A stretch of 64,000 nt of DNA from CAZBXE01 sp964496125 (GTDB taxonomy: Bacteria; Chlamydiota; Chlamydiia; Chlamydiales; CAZBXE01), in contig CAZBXE010000011.1 in NCBI GenBank assembly GCA_964496125.1, positions 5,931 through 69,930 on the forward strand, given 5' to 3'. The notes beneath the pieces were generated by a model. It was not told the DNA's origin, ran no database searches, and saw only the letters and a program-made list of their open reading frames with translations. Position 1 is the first letter of the stretch, and each line of letters begins with the position of its first letter. Position numbers and translations under genes: made by a program. Positions 60,510 through 64,000 of the stretch are shown here, in pieces.

Positions 60510-63116
60510 ATGTCATCACAAGAAACAAGACGGCGCTTTCTCCAATACTTCAAAAAACAAGGGCATACCATTATCCCCTCTAGCCCCGTCATCCCCCATG
60601 ATGACCCAACTATTTTGTTTACAAATGCAGGGATGAACCAGTTCAAAGATGTTTTCCTAGGCAAAAGCAAACGAGATTACGTCCGAGCCACTACAAGCCA
60701 AAAGTGCATCCGCGCAGGAGGCAAGCACAACGACCTTGAAAACGTCGGCCACACAAAACGCCACCTCACCTTTTTTGAAATGCTTGGCAACTTCTCCTTC
60801 GGCGAGTATTTTAAAAAAGAAGCCCTTCGTTTCGGATGGGAAGTCTCCACCGAAATATTTGGTTTCGATCCAGAGAAAATATGGATCTCCGTCTTTGAAA
60901 AAGATGAGGAGGCTTTTGAAATAGCGAAAACCTTCATCCCCGAAAAACATATTGTTCGGATGGGCGCTGCTGACAACTTCTGGGAGATGGGCGAAACGGG
61001 CCCTTGCGGCCCCTGTTCAGAGTTTTACTATGACCGAGGCGGCATGGCGGGACCCTCTCCCGATAAGGACCCAAGCGGCAAGAGATTTTTAGAGTTCTGG
61101 AACCACGTGTTTATGCAGTTCAACCGCAATCCCGATGGAAGCACTACTCCCCTTCCCAAACCCAGCATTGACACAGGCGCCGGACTAGAAAGGGTCGTCA
61201 CACTGCAGCAAGGTGTCGACTCTGTTTTCGACACCGATATTCTCCGCAGCCTCATCGCCCAAGTCGAAGAAGTCTCGGGAAAACGTTATGAAGGAGATAC
61301 CGCTCCCTTTCGTGTTATTGCAGACCACCTGCGCTGCTTAGCTTTTGCCATTGCTGATGGCGCACAGCCAAGCAATGTGGAACGAGGCTATGTTCTCAGG
61401 AAAATCCTCAGAAGGGCTACCCGCTATGGCAGGCAGCTCGGATTGAACCGCCCTTTCCTTGCAGATGTACTTCCACGTCTTGTAAGCGATATGGGAGAGG
61501 ATTATCCAGAACTCATCAAATCGGAAAACAAGATTGCAGAAGTGATTACTGCTGAAGAAGAAGCCTTTCTGCGCACGCTTCAGCGTGGTGGCAATATCCT
61601 CTCTCAAATCATGGAGAGCGCCAAAAAACATGGGGCTAAAATCTCAGGCGATGATGCCTTCAAACTCAAAGACACCTACGGACTGCCTCTGGACGAGATC
61701 CAGCTTCTTGCCAAAGACGCCCATCTCAGCGTAGATCTTGCGCGCTACGAAGAGCTTGAGAAAGAGGCCAAAGAGCGCTCCCGCAGCACAGCTAAGGTTA
61801 CACGGCAAGCCGTCTCCGAAAACCTCTTCCAGGAATTTCTTGAACAAGAGGGTCCTACGAAGTTTGTAGGCTATGACAACGTAAAATGTGATGGCACTAT
61901 CACAGCGATCGTAAAAAATGGCACCTTCGTAGATACTTTGCACGCGGGAGAAGAGGGGGAAGTATTACTCGATACGACCTGCTTCTATGCCGAGATGGGA
62001 GGCCAAGTAGGGGATACGGGTCATCTTATTCGGGAAGATGCTGTCTTTCATGTGTGCCAATGCCAACACCCCTTCAAAGGGATCATCTCCCATATCGGAA
62101 CACTTGAAAGAGGCACGCTCTACGTCGGTGAAACACTGGACGCAGAAGTAGATGTAGCCAAACGGCAAAAAATAGCAAACAACCACACGGCCACGCACCT
62201 TCTTCACTACGCCCTCCACAAAGTACTCGGTGAGCATGCAAGACAGCAAGGTTCTGTTGTAGAGCCAGGTCGCCTTCGCTTTGACTTTAGCCATCATAAA
62301 GCCCTCGAGCCCTCTGCCCTACGAGAGATTGAAGATATCGTCAACAGCAAGATCCGGGAAAATAAACTCGTAAGCTGCTACGAAATTCCTTACGACAAGG
62401 CACAAAAAGATGCGAGCATTAAGCAATTTTTCGGAGATAAATACGGCTCCTTGGTCCGCGTTGTTGACATCGACTACTCCAAAGAGCTCTGTGGAGGCAC
62501 CCACACTTCCAAAACAGGCAATATCGGCTATTTTCGCATCGCTAAAGAAAGTAGTATTGCAGCTGGTATCCGCCGTATAGAAGCCGTCACAGGAGAAGAG
62601 GCAGAAGCTCTTGCCAGAGGCTCTGAGGACATCCTCCTCAGCCTTGCAGAGAAGCTAAAAGTAAGTCCTCACAAACTGCACGAAAAAATGGACCGTCTTC
62701 TTGAAGAACATGCCGAAGCGCAAAAGCTTGGCAAACTCGCAAAAAAAGGGCAAACCGAGAACCTGGTAAAAGGACTTCTTACCAAGGTGGAAGTCATAAA
62801 AGAAGCGCGCGTATTGATCGCTGAACTACAGAATGGGGAAGATCTCGGAGGAGTTGCTGATTTAGCTATGGCAGGGCTCAAAGAAGGTGTTGTTGCCCTA
62901 GGTTCAGCAGGAGAAGATACATGCCAGATCGTAATACGAGTAAGCGATAACCTTGTCCAAACAGGGATCAAAGCGGGAGATCTCATCAAAGCAATTGCTC
63001 CCCTTATTGAAGGCGGAGGTGGAGGAAAGCCTCACGCGGCACAAGCTGGCGGAAAGGCGCCTAAAAACTTAGCAGCCGCCCTGCAGAAATGCAAAGAACT
63101 CTTGCAAAATGCGTAG
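60510..63116 (+). CDS. alaS: Alanyl-tRNA synthetase
   Basis: 868 residues, full length. The aminoacylation domain starts SSQETRRRFLQYFKKQGHT and includes FTNAGMNQFKDVFLG and GETGPCGPCSEFYYD; the editing domain has the zinc-type motifs NNHTATHLLHYALH and CGGTHTSKTGNIGYF; the C-terminal region contains the Gly-rich GGGGGKPHAAQAGGK. The N terminus aligns with other AlaS, so the ATG at 60510 is right. It overlaps the mfd start by 8 bp. Confidence 0.98.
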   Translation: MSSQETRRRFLQYFKKQGHTIIPSSPVIPHDDPTILFTNAGMNQFKDVFLGKSKRDYVRATTSQKCIRAGGKHNDLENVGHTKRHLTFFEMLGNFSFGEYFKKEALRFGWEVSTEIFGFDPEKIWISVFEKDEEAFEIAKTFIPEKHIVRMGAADNFWEMGETGPCGPCSEFYYDRGGMAGPSPDKDPSGKRFLEFWNHVFMQFNRNPDGSTTPLPKPSIDTGAGLERVVTLQQGVDSVFDTDILRSLIAQVEEVSGKRYEGDTAPFRVIADHLRCLAFAIADGAQPSNVERGYVLRKILRRATRYGRQLGLNRPFLADVLPRLVSDMGEDYPELIKSENKIAEVITAEEEAFLRTLQRGGNILSQIMESAKKHGAKISGDDAFKLKDTYGLPLDEIQLLAKDAHLSVDLARYEELEKEAKERSRSTAKVTRQAVSENLFQEFLEQEGPTKFVGYDNVKCDGTITAIVKNGTFVDTLHAGEEGEVLLDTTCFYAEMGGQVGDTGHLIREDAVFHVCQCQHPFKGIISHIGTLERGTLYVGETLDAEVDVAKRQKIANNHTATHLLHYALHKVLGEHARQQGSVVEPGRLRFDFSHHKALEPSALREIEDIVNSKIRENKLVSCYEIPYDKAQKDASIKQFFGDKYGSLVRVVDIDYSKELCGGTHTSKTGNIGYFRIAKESSIAAGIRRIEAVTGEEAEALARGSEDILLSLAEKLKVSPHKLHEKMDRLLEEHAEAQKLGKLAKKGQTENLVKGLLTKVEVIKEARVLIAELQNGEDLGGVADLAMAGLKEGVVALGSAGEDTCQIVIRVSDNLVQTGIKAGDLIKAIAPLIEGGGGGKPHAAQAGGKAPKNLAAALQKCKELLQNA

Positions 63117-64000
63117 CAAACTATTTCAAAGTAGCGCCCTGCACTTTTTTCAGGAAGCAATCAAAGAGGGAGGCGATCTTCTTTTAGAAGGGCTTTGGGA
63201 TGCCCCTAAGGCACTAATCACAACTCTTGCAAAAGAAGCATCTCATAAGAACATCTTAATTCTTACTGGAGCAAACCGCGAAGAGAGACATCTCTTAAGC
63301 GACTTTCCCTTTTTCTCAAATGCAAAAGTATTGGATTTCCCAGCCTGGGAAACACTGCCCTCCGAAAATATTCCCCCAAGCCCTGATATCGTTGGTGCTA
63401 GATACACCGTTTTCCATGAGATCGTCACAGCCAAAGAACCTGTCATTGTACTAAGCGGCTTACAAGCATGCCTGCAAAGGACCCTCTCTGCTGACACCTT
63501 TCAGATTCTTACACAGTCTCTAAAGGTAGGTGACACCCTTTCCTTAGAAAAGCTTAAAGAACAGCTTGTCTGGATGGGTTTTACAAAAAATTCAGTTGCC
63601 ATGGAAAAGGGGGAATTTGCGACCCGTGGTGGCATTCTGGACGTGTTTCCCGTGTCCACCCCAGACCCCTACCGGATTGAGTTTTTTGGAGATGTTATTG
63701 ACTCGATCCGCACATACGATCCTGTCGGACAAAAGTCAGTGGCTTCTGCTGATCACGTAGTGCTTTTTCCTGCTCTAGAAATGGAGTTTCTCAAAGAAGA
63801 AACCGATCTTGCGACTCTCTTGGACTACATGGGGAAAGATACGCTTGTTGTCTTTGATGATCTTCTCTCCTTAGAAGATCGATGGGCATCTCTTGTCTCG
63901 ATTACAGAAACCTTTTCCAAGACTTTTTGCCGCTTTGAAGAACTCTTGCAAGCACTTAAAGGACACCAAAAACTTTTCTTTTCCAAAGAGCCGATTGAAC
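63109..64000 (+). CDS. mfd: Transcription-repair coupling factor Mfd, 5' part, truncated by window end
   Basis: 297 codons visible, running past the right edge. ATG 63109 overlaps the end of alaS (stop 63114-63116). The visible part is the N-terminal UvrB-like module of Mfd: FPAWETLPSENIPPSPDIVG near residues 83-102, EFATRGGILDVFPV near 168-181 and RIEFFGDVIDSIRTYD near 188-203. The rest, with RNA polymerase-interacting and translocase domains, lies outside. In C. trachomatis mfd and alaS are also adjacent. The protein releases stalled RNA polymerase and recruits UvrA. Confidence 0.93.
   Translation, partial: MRSKLFQSSALHFFQEAIKEGGDLLLEGLWDAPKALITTLAKEASHKNILILTGANREERHLLSDFPFFSNAKVLDFPAWETLPSENIPPSPDIVGARYTVFHEIVTAKEPVIVLSGLQACLQRTLSADTFQILTQSLKVGDTLSLEKLKEQLVWMGFTKNSVAMEKGEFATRGGILDVFPVSTPDPYRIEFFGDVIDSIRTYDPVGQKSVASADHVVLFPALEMEFLKEETDLATLLDYMGKDTLVVFDDLLSLEDRWASLVSITETFSKTFCRFEELLQALKGHQKLFFSKEPIE

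Overview
This window comes from the chromosome of a member of the Chlamydiota outside the classical Chlamydiaceae, that is, an amoeba- or arthropod-associated 'environmental' chlamydia. Three things point there: the type III secretion (T3SS) block in the order scc4-cdsD-E-F-G-(CT668-like)-N-O-P-Q-pkn5-cdsC; the blocks SNF2-mreB-pckG, tig-clpP-clpX and hemG/hemE/tkt/alaS/mfd, all of which match C. trachomatis neighbourhoods; and several large genes that Chlamydiaceae lack. The species cannot be named from the sequence alone.

Layout. 1-13.8 kb (+): T3SS cluster running from a truncated translocator-like gene through chaperone, inner-membrane ring, needle and needle chaperones, ATPase, stalk, needle-length and C-ring proteins to a Ser/Thr kinase and the secretin. 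13.8-17.3 kb: a lipoprotein and a YidD-like exported protein on either side of a eukaryote-type PP2C phosphatase, then a methyltransferase gene broken by one in-frame stop. 17.4-34 kb: SulP transporter (-), der (+), then a long minus-strand run with two SWIM/SNF2 helicases, a LysM protein, pckG, mreB and a chlamydial-type hypothetical protein. 34.2-38.9 kb (+): two tRNA-Gly genes, tig, clpP, clpX and an M48 protease. 38.9-51.7 kb (-): a 718-residue hypothetical protein, clpC and a 2626-residue beta-helix surface protein. 51.9-59 kb (-): two WD40 proteins flanking hemG-hemE-tkt. 59.1-64 kb (+): a membrane protein, a SixA-like phosphatase, alaS and the 5' part of mfd.

The most striking observation is the pair of WD40 proteins at 51877-53139 and 57600-58949. 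They are not generic WD40 proteins. Both carry the architecture of the eukaryotic APC/C co-activators Cdc20/Cdh1: an N-terminal C-box-like DRFMP/DRYMP, the RVLDAP...DFY segment that opens the propeller, a 7-blade propeller with Cdc20-like blade sequences, and a terminal Ile-Arg (IR) tail. In a T3SS-bearing intracellular bacterium this suggests molecular mimicry of a host cell-cycle ubiquitin-ligase activator.

Other points: an intergenic inverted-repeat (MITE-like) family with two full copies and a fragment; a tandem hairpin repeat after clpX; a YidD-like protein that has lost the family's cysteines, near a lipoprotein that may be its partner; a kinase with a PPM-like tail inside the T3SS operon; and a candidate leaderless alaS transcript.
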